Source: Verrucomicrobiota bacterium (GTDB taxonomy: Bacteria; Verrucomicrobiota; Verrucomicrobiia; Opitutales; Opitutaceae). From it: a stretch of DNA of 6,318 bases. The DNA lies in the NCBI GenBank assembly GCA_030832235.1, contig JAURJO010000003.1, positions 1 through 6,318 on the forward strand, read 5' to 3'. Within the stretch, counting starts at the first letter, position 1. The number at the start of each line of letters is the position of its first letter. The notes beneath the pieces are model-generated. The model saw only the letters and a program-made list of their open reading frames with translations, was not told the origin of the DNA and did no database searches. This document shows, one piece after another, positions 1 to 6,318 of this stretch. The position numbers were made by a program, and so were the translations under genes.

Positions 1-5
1 CAGGT

Positions 6-110
6 CTTTCCGAACTTCCCGGCCTTCTGTTCCAAGCGATGGGGTTCGTGATGCGTTTCCGAATCGCTCCGCGAGGGGGCAACCACGGATGGACACGGAT
101 TCACGCGGAT
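6..110. repeat. Interspersed repeat, left copy (A)
   Basis: This stretch aligns without gaps to 6021-6125 in the same orientation, with 90 of 105 positions identical by my hand count. The strongest block is the last 30 bases, containing CAACCACGGATGGAC. The copy may start further left, because only five bases of window precede it and these do not match. It holds no credible gene: the small frame through it is driven by the repeat itself and gives the peptide NHGWTRIHAD, a type of spurious product seen where such repeats are translated. After the aligned block, copy A has 24 extra bases (111-134) before CCGGTTCCT (135-143), which in copy B follows directly (6126-6134). Confidence 0.85.
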
Positions 111-113
111 GAA
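84..113. repeat. 10-bp tandem core of repeat copy A
   Basis: Three successive decamers are visible: cacggatgga (84-93), cacggattca (94-103) and cgcggatgaa (104-113). The shared pattern is CRCGGATNNA. The corresponding units in copy B are 6099-6108, 6109-6118 and 6119-6128, the last ending differently. The period is close to one helical turn. I recall similar short CACGGAT-type tandems scattered through verrucomicrobial and planctomycete genomes; their function is unknown to me. Confidence 0.7.
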
Positions 114-419
114 GTGGTAGGCGGGTGGGTGAGCCCGGTTCCTGCGGCTCTTGAGCTTCTTCGCGGCTATTTTGGGGTTGGCCGCGAAAAGGCGCAGATG
201 GCGCAAAACGGTAGGACGATGCAACGCGGAGAGAATCACGTGTCTTAGGTCCTTTGGTCCCCTGCGCCCTTGGTCCTTCGTAAGCGTCCGACCCTTCGCC
301 GTTGGCCTGCTCCGCGGAACTGGAATATTTCCTTGAGGCGACGGCGGAGGTCACAAGGGTGCCCGGCCCCCTCCCCAGTGCTTGTGAGATCCCGTCCGTT
401 CACCGCTCCGCGCCGTCAC
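111..419. other. Leader region upstream of the hydrolase gene, no gene seen
   Basis: About 310 bases lie between repeat copy A and the chosen start of the hydrolase. The left part holds the inverted repeat at 160-188. The hydrolase frame stays open upstream to 270, but the encoded stretch is arginine- and proline-rich (for example SLRRRRRSQG) and unlike a protein N terminus, so I treat it as non-coding. A GGAGG at 346-350 has a GTG 8 bases downstream (359), but that GTG is in a different frame from the hydrolase. I could not identify a convincing promoter by eye, although one for the two-gene unit should lie here. Confidence 0.5.
160..208. repeat. Inverted repeat plus GGCGCA tandem
   Basis: TTCGCGGC (160-167) and GCCGCGAA (181-188) are perfect inverted repeats of 8 bp around a 13-base spacer. 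They are followed at once by two 9-base units, ggcgcagat (191-199) and ggcgcaaaa (200-208). There is no run of T after the stem, so a Rho-independent terminator for a gene to the left is unlikely. The composition resembles another class of interspersed non-coding repeat rather than an operator. It could also be a structured leader element if transcription of the downstream genes starts to its left. Confidence 0.5.
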
Positions 420-3122
420 GTGGCCATCGTTCGCGGTACCCTCGCGAGCCTCGCACTGGTGCTGGCGATGCCGGCGACGGCTGGAATCGTCGGCGCGGTG
501 CCGGCGGCACAGCTGGGAGCGGATGACCATCGGTTTCTCGATGAGCTGCAGCGCGCCTCGTTTCGATTCTTCGAGGAACAGACGCACCCGAGAACCCACC
601 TGGTGAGCGACCGCGCGTTCGCGACCGGCGGACCGCGGAAGGGCAAGGCCAGCATCGCGTCCTCGGGCTTCGCGCTCGCCGGCTGGACGATCGCGGTGGA
701 GCGCGGGTGGGTGACGCGGGACACCGCGCTCGAGCGTGTCCGCGCCATGCTCCGCTTCCTCGCGCGGGAGGCGCCACGGCGCCACGGCTTTTTCTACCAT
801 TTCATGGAGGCTGAATCCGGTGCGCGCGCGTGGGAGTGCGAGGTCTCGCCGATCGACACGAGCCTCCTCCTTTTCGGCGCGATCGTGGCCCGTGAGTATT
901 TCGGCGACCCGGAGGTGACCGGGCTCGTCAACGGCATCGCCGAAAGCCTCGACTGGCCGTGGATGCTGAATGGGGGCGGCACGCTCGCGTCGAGTTGGCG
1001 CGACGAGACAGGGTTTTCGCGCCACCGGTGGAGCAATTACTCGGAGCATCTCGGCATGAACCTGCTCGCCCTCGGCAGCCCCACGCACCCGTTGCCGGCG
1101 GCCACTTGGAACGCGTGGAAGCGCCAGCCTGCGATCACGTACGGTGGCAGGCACTTTCTCGCGGGCGCACCGCTCTTCATCCACCAGTTTTCCCACGCCT
1201 ACGTTGATTTCCGGGAGCAGCGCGACGCGTTCGCCGATTACGAGCGTAATTCCGTGCTGGCGACGCTCGCCCACCGGCAGTTCTGCCTCGAACTGGCGTC
1301 GCGGTTCCCGAGCTGGGGCGAAAAACTCTGGGGCGTGACCGCTTCCGACTCCGCGCGCGGCTACCTCGCGTGGGGCGGCCCGCCGCGCTCGATCGACGGC
1401 GGCTCGCTTGACGGCACGCTCGTGCCCTGCGCCGCCGCGGGCTCGCTGCCGTTCGCGCCGCGCGAGACCCTGCTCACGTTGCGCCACATGCGCGAGTCCC
1501 ACGGTGCGCGCATCTGGAAGCACTACGGCTTCGTCGACGCCTTTAACCCCGATTCCGGCTGGGTCGCGCCCGACGTGATCGGTATCGATGTGGGCATCAC
1601 GCTCATCCAGGCGGAAAACGCCCGCACCGGCCACGTGTGGGCTCTCTTTATGCGCGCCCCCGAGGTGCGGAGAGGGCTGGCCCGTGCGGGCTTCGTCACG
1701 ACGCGTCGCGCGCTCACCTCGGCCGAGTCCGGCGGTCTGCGCGAGCTTGCTGGCCGGATGTGGCGCACCCTCGCCAACGAGGCGATAGTGCCCGGATCCG
1801 CCGGCCTCCAGCTCGGCGCCCTCCTCGGCGCCCGCGCGCTCGGCCTCGTGCCGGAGCCGGACGCGGAGAAGTCCGCGCGGGCATGGCTCGCCGCCGCGAA
1901 CGCGCCGGCCGACGAGGTCGAGCTCGCGCACCATGCCGCGGCCCTGGTGACCCTCCGGCGGGCGCTCCCCGCGCTCGCGACCGAAGCGACCGAGCGTCTC
2001 ACCGAGATCCAATGGGGAGAATCCCCCCCGGCCTCGCCCGAACTCGGCTCCGCGCGGCGGCTGGCGACTTTTCTTCAAGTCGCCGCGCGGACCCGCCCGC
2101 CCGAAGCGTGGGCCGCGCTCACCCGCACCCCGGTCCCGATCGGCCCCGTCCACGTGCTCGCTCCCGCCACCGTGCCCGACCAGCTTCTCGCCGGCCTATG
2201 GCTCGATGAACGCGAGGTCATGACCGGGGCCTCCGCCGCGCAGCTGGCCTACGCGCGCCGCGAAACCGCGGCTGATCCGCTTACGTTTGCCTTGCTGGTG
2301 GAGCATTTTCCCGCGCTGGCCGCGGCGAGCCCCACCGCCGATGGGTTCGAATCCGGAAGCGCGCGCGACCGGGCCGCGCTCGTGATCGCGCTCGCCAACA
2401 CGCTCGCGGACGGAGGTGGCGTGCGCGGCTGGTTCCAGCAGGATCCGCTCACGCAGGCCGGCCGCCGCGCGATCCCCGAGTTTGCGGAGGCGGCATTCGG
2501 CGCGAACAACGCCATCGTCGCGCGCCGCGAGCTCGCCGGCCCCTCCGCACCGTCGCCCAGGAGGGAGGCGATCGTGCGGCGGGCGACGCTCCCGGTGACG
2601 GAGTGGGACTGGCAAATGGTCGACGGCCTTGCGTACCGCGACTCGAACGCCGACGTGCGCCCGGGAGATCCTGCGTTGTCACTGCGCTTCGCGTTCGCGT
2701 GGGACGAGGAGGCGTTGGTTTTTCATGCGGAGACGATGGACGCACCGTCCGGTTCCGATCGCCCCGACCGCCGCCGGGAGGCGGTCGAACTGCTGGTTGA
2801 TCCGCGCGGCGACGGCTTCGCCCACGATCCCGCCGAGGATCGCGCGTTCTCGTTCCTCTCCAACGGCGCCGCGCGCGACCTGGTGCGCCGGCAGCCGCTG
2901 ATCGCGGAGGTAGTGCGGCGCGCCGAGGGATTCTCGGTGCAGGCGCGCATCACTTGGGAACAGCTTGGGATGAAGCCCGCGCCCGGCGTACGCTTCGGGG
3001 CCACCGCAGCGGTGCAGGTTTCCGGCCCGCGTCCTCACCAACCGTCGCTCAAGCTGACGTGGCGCCGCGTCCCGCGCGAGGATGGTGCCAGTGATCTCGG
3101 CGTTCTTGTGCTCGCGCCTTGA
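420..3122 (+). CDS. Secreted GH144-like (PF10091 glucoamylase-type) glycoside hydrolase with C-terminal CBM9-like domain
   Basis: Predicted to cleave a glucan, most likely beta-1,2-glucan, in the periplasm or outside the cell. Numbered from GTG 420 (900 residues), residues 1-21 form a signal peptide (hydrophobic 7-17, AxA-type site ATA before G22). Residues about 36-426 match the PF10091/GH144 family: FLDELQRASFRFF, SIASSGFALAGW, SPIDTSLLLFGA, ALGSPTHPL, LFIHQFSHAYVDF, ENARTGHVWALFM. Acidic candidates for catalysis are E141 and D146 around the SPIDT motif and E209 in YSEH. Residues about 427-720 are helical, rich in Ala and Leu, and unassigned. Residues about 721-900 resemble a CBM9/DOMON-like sandwich (RFAFAWDEEALVFHAE, EAVELLVDPRGDG, ITWEQLG). 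Typical GH144 enzymes are roughly half this length. The start is uncertain: GTG 384 is in frame, gives a more basic n-region, and neither start has a Shine-Dalgarno; ATG 468 would remove the signal peptide. Substrate is inferred from family only; related domains also occur in cyclic beta-1,2-glucan synthases. Confidence 0.9.
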   Translation: MAIVRGTLASLALVLAMPATAGIVGAVPAAQLGADDHRFLDELQRASFRFFEEQTHPRTHLVSDRAFATGGPRKGKASIASSGFALAGWTIAVERGWVTRDTALERVRAMLRFLAREAPRRHGFFYHFMEAESGARAWECEVSPIDTSLLLFGAIVAREYFGDPEVTGLVNGIAESLDWPWMLNGGGTLASSWRDETGFSRHRWSNYSEHLGMNLLALGSPTHPLPAATWNAWKRQPAITYGGRHFLAGAPLFIHQFSHAYVDFREQRDAFADYERNSVLATLAHRQFCLELASRFPSWGEKLWGVTASDSARGYLAWGGPPRSIDGGSLDGTLVPCAAAGSLPFAPRETLLTLRHMRESHGARIWKHYGFVDAFNPDSGWVAPDVIGIDVGITLIQAENARTGHVWALFMRAPEVRRGLARAGFVTTRRALTSAESGGLRELAGRMWRTLANEAIVPGSAGLQLGALLGARALGLVPEPDAEKSARAWLAAANAPADEVELAHHAAALVTLRRALPALATEATERLTEIQWGESPPASPELGSARRLATFLQVAARTRPPEAWAALTRTPVPIGPVHVLAPATVPDQLLAGLWLDEREVMTGASAAQLAYARRETAADPLTFALLVEHFPALAAASPTADGFESGSARDRAALVIALANTLADGGGVRGWFQQDPLTQAGRRAIPEFAEAAFGANNAIVARRELAGPSAPSPRREAIVRRATLPVTEWDWQMVDGLAYRDSNADVRPGDPALSLRFAFAWDEEALVFHAETMDAPSGSDRPDRRREAVELLVDPRGDGFAHDPAEDRAFSFLSNGAARDLVRRQPLIAEVVRRAEGFSVQARITWEQLGMKPAPGVRFGATAAVQVSGPRPHQPSLKLTWRRVPREDGASDLGVLVLAP

Positions 3123-3162
3123 ACGACCTTCCATCGTGCCTTCTCCGATCCTGAATATCGCC

Positions 3163-5907
3163 ATGAGAACCTCGTACCTTGCTTTGCTCGCTCTCGCCAC
3201 CGCCGCCGCATTGGTCGCCCAATCCGCGCCTTCAAGCCCGTCGCAGGAGGCCGTTGTGCTCGAGAGTTTCGTTGTGAACACCGACAAGGACGCCGGCTAC
3301 ATCGCCGTCGACTCCCTCGCCGGCGGCCGCACCGCGACGCCCATCAAGCTCACGCCGACCGCGATTTCCTCCCTCACGCGCACGTTCCTTGACGACGTGG
3401 CGATCACCGACGTTCGCGAGGCGCTCAAGTGGAGCGTCAACGTCATCCCCTCCGATCTCAACGCGGGCAAAAGTTCCTCTCCGTTCAATGACTGGGACTT
3501 CAACTTCCGCGGCGCCGGCCAGTCGCTCCAGGGGGGCTCCGGTCCCACCCGCAACTACTTCACGTTCTACCAGAGCGCCGACACCTACAACATCGAGCGC
3601 CTCGAGTTCGATCGCGGCCCCAACTCGATCCTCTTCGGGGTCGGCACCATTGGCGGTGTCATGAGCACTTACACCAAGCAGGCCCGCCTCGACCAGGACT
3701 TCATCGCCACCCAGTTCACGACCGACTCGAACGGCACCTTCCGTTTCGAGGGTGACATCAACCGGCGCCTCAGCCCCAAGCTCGCCGTCCGCCTCAACGT
3801 TCTCGAAAAGCATTTCCGTGGTTGGCGTGATCAGGATGAGGACTTTCAGCGCGCCGCGACCCTTGCCGTGACGTCCAAACTCGGCGCCCGGACCTCCCTC
3901 CGTGTCGACGGCGAGAAGAGCAAGGCTGAGCGCACCTTCCTGCGGAGCACCGCCGCCGAGGGCGTGACGCGCCACGACGGCACCGTCGCCAACACCTGGG
4001 GCTCGCCGCTCTCCACGGCCAGCGGCGCCGTCGCCGCGATCACCGGTCTGCCCGTGTTTCGCGTCTGGATCGCCGGGCAGCCCGAGCTCGGCCTGCAGAA
4101 CTGGGCCGGCGGCTACCGCTCCAACGGCTACTTCCTCCCGCTCGCGCCGAAGACCGGCTGGTACCCCAGCGTGATCACCAACGGCACCATCACCTTCGAC
4201 GGCTCGCGCATCCCCGTCATGCCTTCGCGCTCCTTCACCATCGCGCCGAAGGACGCCATCTCCCGACCGGAATACCAGAATGTCACCGTCTGGCTGAACC
4301 ACCGGTTCACTGAACGCCTCGAGGCGACGCTTACGCGCTATTACTATCAGGACTCGCGTGATTCACAGAATTACGAGGGCGTCGGGAATTGGGCGCTCGA
4401 TATCAACCGTCAGATGCCGAACGGACAGGCTAACCCGAACTTCGGGAAAAAGTTCGGTGAATTTTTCCTCTCCAAGCAAACGCAGGACCGCGGCGTGGAT
4501 GAGACCCGCTTCCAACTCACCTACCGCCTCGAGACCAAGTTCCTCGGTTCGCCCTACCGGCAGACCATGAGTGTCTCCGCCGGCGATCAGAAGATCACTT
4601 GGACGGCCCGCCAGTACAACGCGCAGATCCTCAACAGCGGCATCACCGTCGCCGACCAGAATCTCGTGCGCACGCGCATCTACGAGGACAACACGCATCC
4701 CGTCATCGGCCTGCCCTCGTCCGTCGGCGGCCTGAACATAGCCTACGCGCCCTGGCCCACGCATTGGTTCGATTTCAACGAGGACTACAACCTCAAGCAC
4801 GTCGCCGGCTTCACGCACGCGCGCCTGTTCGACGACAAGTTGAGCATCCTCGTCGGCGCCCGCCACGACCGCTACGACCACTACAAGATTGAGACCATCG
4901 CGCGGACCATCGGCGGCCCGCTCACCGTCGTGCAGGATGGCGCGAGCGGCACCACCTACTCCGCCGGCGCGATCTATTACCTCGGATCGGTCGGGGTTTA
5001 CGCCAATTGGTCGAAGAATTTCGATCCCATCGGCCCCGGCCGAAACCCCAGCCTGAGCGGCGTGCCTTTCGGGCCCGCCACCGGTAAAGGCCTCGAGACC
5101 GGGCTGCGCTTCTCCAGCCGGGACGGCAAGTACTACGCCACGGTGAGCTATTACGACTCCAAGTCCCAGGACCGCATCACCGGCACCAAGATCGGCTTCG
5201 GCGGCATCTGGAACAACTACTTCGACGCGCGCGGCGAGGCGCGCAACCCCGTGCTGGGCACGCTCGCGTACGACGACACGGAGGCGCTGCATGTGAGCGG
5301 CCATGAGATCGAGCTCACCGCCAACCCGACCAAGCAGCTCCGCGTGCAGGCGAGCTACGGCAAGCCCGACTCCGAGTTCATCGATGCGTTGCCGGGCCAG
5401 CGCGCCTATTACGCGGCTAACTTCGCCGCGTGGGACGCGGCCGCGCGGCTTACGACGAATCCCACGGCGTCGACCGCGCTCCGCAACGCGCTCACCAACG
5501 CCCAGGTCACGCTCGACAACAACGTCGCCGGCCGCACCCGCACCGGCCTCGTGCGCTACACGTCCAACGCCTTTGCGAACTACACATTCTCCGAGGGCTC
5601 ATTCCGGGGCTTATCGATTGGCGGCGGTGCGGCCCGGACCGGCCGCACCTATGTGAGCACGATCCGCAGCACCTTCTATTACCGTGGAGAACAACTCACC
5701 ACCTCGCTGCGCCTCGGGTACACGACGCGCCTCCGCAACATCCCCACGCGCTTCGCGCTGAACGTGGAGAACGTGCTCGATGATCGCGACCCGATTGTCT
5801 CCACGTTTGATGGCGGCTACCGCGACACGAACGGAGTCGCCATCCCGAACGGCTTCATTCTCCGCGCCCCGCGCACGATCAAGTTCTCCGCGCGCTTCAC
5901 GTTCTGA
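3163..5907 (+). CDS. TonB-dependent outer-membrane receptor
   Basis: Imports a ligand across the outer membrane using energy from TonB-ExbBD. The product has 914 residues, a usual receptor length. Residues 1-20 are a signal peptide (MRTSYLALLALATAAALVAQ). A short segment with VVLESFVV (31-38) is where a TonB box would sit. The plug spans about 46-175 and carries the hallmark ERLEFDRGPNSILFGVG then IGGVMSTYTKQA (about 145-174). The rest is the barrel, with alternating aromatic strands, a late NVENVLDDRDP motif and a terminal phenylalanine (ARFTF), the outer-membrane assembly signal. No carboxypeptidase-like N-terminal extension is present and no SusD gene follows, so it is not a Bacteroidetes SusC pair. 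ATG 3163 was chosen because it gives the signal peptide; the frame is open to 3082, overlapping gene 1. It begins 40 bp after the hydrolase stop, so the two are probably cotranscribed. There is no clear Shine-Dalgarno. The ligand is unproven: the neighbour suggests gluco-oligosaccharides, while plug similarity alone could be labelled siderophore receptor. Confidence 0.96.
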   Translation: MRTSYLALLALATAAALVAQSAPSSPSQEAVVLESFVVNTDKDAGYIAVDSLAGGRTATPIKLTPTAISSLTRTFLDDVAITDVREALKWSVNVIPSDLNAGKSSSPFNDWDFNFRGAGQSLQGGSGPTRNYFTFYQSADTYNIERLEFDRGPNSILFGVGTIGGVMSTYTKQARLDQDFIATQFTTDSNGTFRFEGDINRRLSPKLAVRLNVLEKHFRGWRDQDEDFQRAATLAVTSKLGARTSLRVDGEKSKAERTFLRSTAAEGVTRHDGTVANTWGSPLSTASGAVAAITGLPVFRVWIAGQPELGLQNWAGGYRSNGYFLPLAPKTGWYPSVITNGTITFDGSRIPVMPSRSFTIAPKDAISRPEYQNVTVWLNHRFTERLEATLTRYYYQDSRDSQNYEGVGNWALDINRQMPNGQANPNFGKKFGEFFLSKQTQDRGVDETRFQLTYRLETKFLGSPYRQTMSVSAGDQKITWTARQYNAQILNSGITVADQNLVRTRIYEDNTHPVIGLPSSVGGLNIAYAPWPTHWFDFNEDYNLKHVAGFTHARLFDDKLSILVGARHDRYDHYKIETIARTIGGPLTVVQDGASGTTYSAGAIYYLGSVGVYANWSKNFDPIGPGRNPSLSGVPFGPATGKGLETGLRFSSRDGKYYATVSYYDSKSQDRITGTKIGFGGIWNNYFDARGEARNPVLGTLAYDDTEALHVSGHEIELTANPTKQLRVQASYGKPDSEFIDALPGQRAYYAANFAAWDAAARLTTNPTASTALRNALTNAQVTLDNNVAGRTRTGLVRYTSNAFANYTFSEGSFRGLSIGGGAARTGRTYVSTIRSTFYYRGEQLTTSLRLGYTTRLRNIPTRFALNVENVLDDRDPIVSTFDGGYRDTNGVAIPNGFILRAPRTIKFSARFTF

Positions 5908-5921
5908 GCGACGATTACCAC

Positions 5922-5960
5922 GGAGGAACGGGAATGGGCGCTCTGCGCCCCGTTCCCTCC
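5922..5960 (+). terminator. Hairpin after the receptor gene, possible terminator
   Basis: GGAGGAACGGG (5922-5932) pairs with CCCGTTCCCTCC (5949-5960) with a single bulged base, giving an 11-bp stem. The 16-base loop can itself fold (GCGC-TCT-GCGC at 5938-5948). It lies 14 bases past the receptor stop codon, as expected for the end of the transcript. The downstream sequence is TTCAGGTCC, not a T run, so it is weak as a classic Rho-independent terminator. It may instead protect the 3' end of the message. Confidence 0.55.
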
Positions 5961-6249
5961 TTCAGGTCCGGTTTGCCGGGTTGGAACAGGAGGAAATGGA
6001 AACCGTGGGGGCGATGTCACTTTTCCGCACTTCCCGTGCTTCTTTTCCAAGCGAGGTGGTTCGTGACGCGCTTCCGTATCGCTCGGCGGGGTGGCAACCA
6101 CGGATGGACGCGGATTCACACGGATCCGGTTCCTAGTTGCTCGACCAACTCTGGGACCATCGCGAGCGAGTGAACCAGATAGTGTCGGGAATGTTCAGCA
6201 AAAAGGCGGATCATGGTAGGTGGTAGGGTGAACAAACCAAAAACCACCC
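5961..6249. other. Intergenic region right of the two-gene unit, no gene seen
   Basis: This stretch holds repeat copy B (6021-6125, listed separately) and otherwise nothing I recognise as coding. Past the repeat, AGTTG (6135-6139) and CAACT (6146-6150) form a small inverted repeat. GGTGGT (6219-6224) and ACCACC (6243-6248) form another, just before the next ribosome-binding site. Homology between the two repeat copies stops shortly after 6134, so a different sequence unit may begin around there and lead into the partial gene at 6264. Confidence 0.5.
6021..6125. repeat. Interspersed repeat, right copy (B)
   Basis: This is the same-orientation partner of 6-110, with 15 mismatches spread evenly over 105 ungapped positions. 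The CACGGAT-type tandem core is at 6099-6128. Even divergence without indels inside the block suggests an old repeat family rather than a fresh duplication. It ends next to CCGGTTCCT (6126-6134), which also follows copy A at a distance of 24 bases. Confidence 0.85.
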
Positions 6250-6257
6250 AAGGAAGG
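6250..6257 (+). promoter_or_regulatory. Strong ribosome-binding site for the partial gene
   Basis: AAGGAAGG sits 6 bases before the ATG at 6264, a near-ideal Shine-Dalgarno sequence and spacing. It is what supports the start of the otherwise very short frame at the window edge. Neither large gene in the window has a comparable site. Confidence 0.7.
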
Positions 6258-6263
6258 AAAACC

Positions 6264-6318
6264 ATGACCCGCCCGAAACCGAACGCTGAGACGATCAAAC
6301 TGACAAAACAAGACCTGC
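6264..6318 (+). CDS. 5' end of an unidentified gene, cut by the window edge (possible transposase)
   Basis: Only 18 codons are visible: MTRPKPNAETIKLTKQDL. The start is supported by the AAGGAAGG site 6 bases upstream. The visible residues are basic and hydrophilic with no signal peptide or membrane segment, so a cytoplasmic protein is likely. The KLTKQDL stretch recalls the N terminus of some IS66-like transposases, which begin with a similar helix, but 18 residues cannot establish this. The strong ribosome-binding site and the lower GC of the upstream stretch (AACAAACCAAAAACC) differ from the two large genes and would suit a mobile element. Function should be left open. Confidence 0.5.
   Translation, partial: MTRPKPNAETIKLTKQDL

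Noticed and set aside
39..248. Small + strand frame at the left edge
   Set aside because: It runs through the interspersed repeat, and its most distinctive peptide comes from the tandem core. There is no ribosome-binding site.
351..2153. Long antisense open frame of 600 codons inside the hydrolase gene
   Set aside because: It lies opposite a gene with clear family motifs. Its product is rich in Arg, Gly and Glu with no recognisable domain, a usual artefact of GC-rich codon bias.
3082..3162. Extension of the receptor frame upstream, overlapping the hydrolase gene
   Set aside because: The ATG at 3163 gives a standard signal peptide directly; the 27 extra residues would bury it.
3232..4302. 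Antisense open frame of 356 codons inside the receptor gene
   Set aside because: The product is a low-complexity Gly/Ala/Val/Asp/Glu string mirroring the codon bias of the receptor on the other strand.
4363..5304. Antisense open frame of 313 codons in the receptor barrel region
   Set aside because: It has the same mirror-strand composition and no motif; the + strand frame is clearly a beta barrel.
5934..6173. Small + strand frame after the receptor gene
   Set aside because: It starts inside the hairpin and is translated mostly from repeat copy B, giving the same NHGWTRIH peptide as copy A.
6116..6298. Minus-strand frame of 60 codons with hydrophobic stretches at the right edge
   Set aside because: It overlaps both the repeat and the well-supported + strand start at 6264, and I see no ribosome-binding site or known family.
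1..6318. CRISPR array, tRNA, rRNA, defence or toxin-antitoxin system
   Set aside because: There are no regularly spaced repeats, no tRNA-like cloverleaf or rRNA stretches noticed, and no second small coding pair. The 105-bp repeats occur only twice, 6 kb apart.

Overview
The window is GC-rich and carries two large genes on the + strand. They encode a secreted multidomain glycoside hydrolase of the GH144/PF10091 type and a TonB-dependent outer-membrane receptor. The receptor shows that the host is Gram-negative. Three features fit an Opitutaceae-like Verrucomicrobium best: the style of the receptor plug, the lack of a SusD partner, and interspersed ACCACGGATGGACACGGAT-type repeats. This taxonomic reading is an inference from recalled family resemblance, not from a marker gene.

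Layout: positions 1-419 hold no convincing gene. They contain a degenerate interspersed repeat (6-110, with a 10-bp tandem core), then a perfect 8-bp inverted repeat followed by a short GGCGCA tandem (160-208), then an unremarkable leader. Gene 1 (about 420-3122) has a signal peptide, an N-terminal catalytic (alpha/alpha)6-type domain, a helical middle region I cannot assign, and a C-terminal CBM9/DOMON-like beta domain. Gene 2 (3163-5907) follows after 40 bp and is a complete TonB-dependent receptor with signal peptide, plug and barrel ending in phenylalanine. A hairpin lies 14 bases past its stop codon. A second copy of the first repeat follows at 6021-6125 (90 of 105 positions identical, no gaps). 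The two-gene unit is therefore bracketed by direct repeats. At the right edge a new reading frame starts at 6264 behind a strong Shine-Dalgarno sequence and runs out of the window. It may be the start of a transposase, but only 18 codons are visible.

How the genes may work together: gene 1 would cleave a glucan outside the inner membrane, with beta-1,2-glucan the best guess by family. The adjacent receptor would take the released oligosaccharides through the outer membrane using TonB energy. This is a minimal carbohydrate-uptake pair without a SusD protein, inner-membrane transporter or regulator in view. I see no CRISPR array, tRNA, rRNA or defence system. The most interesting features are the enlarged architecture of the hydrolase and the paired flanking repeats.
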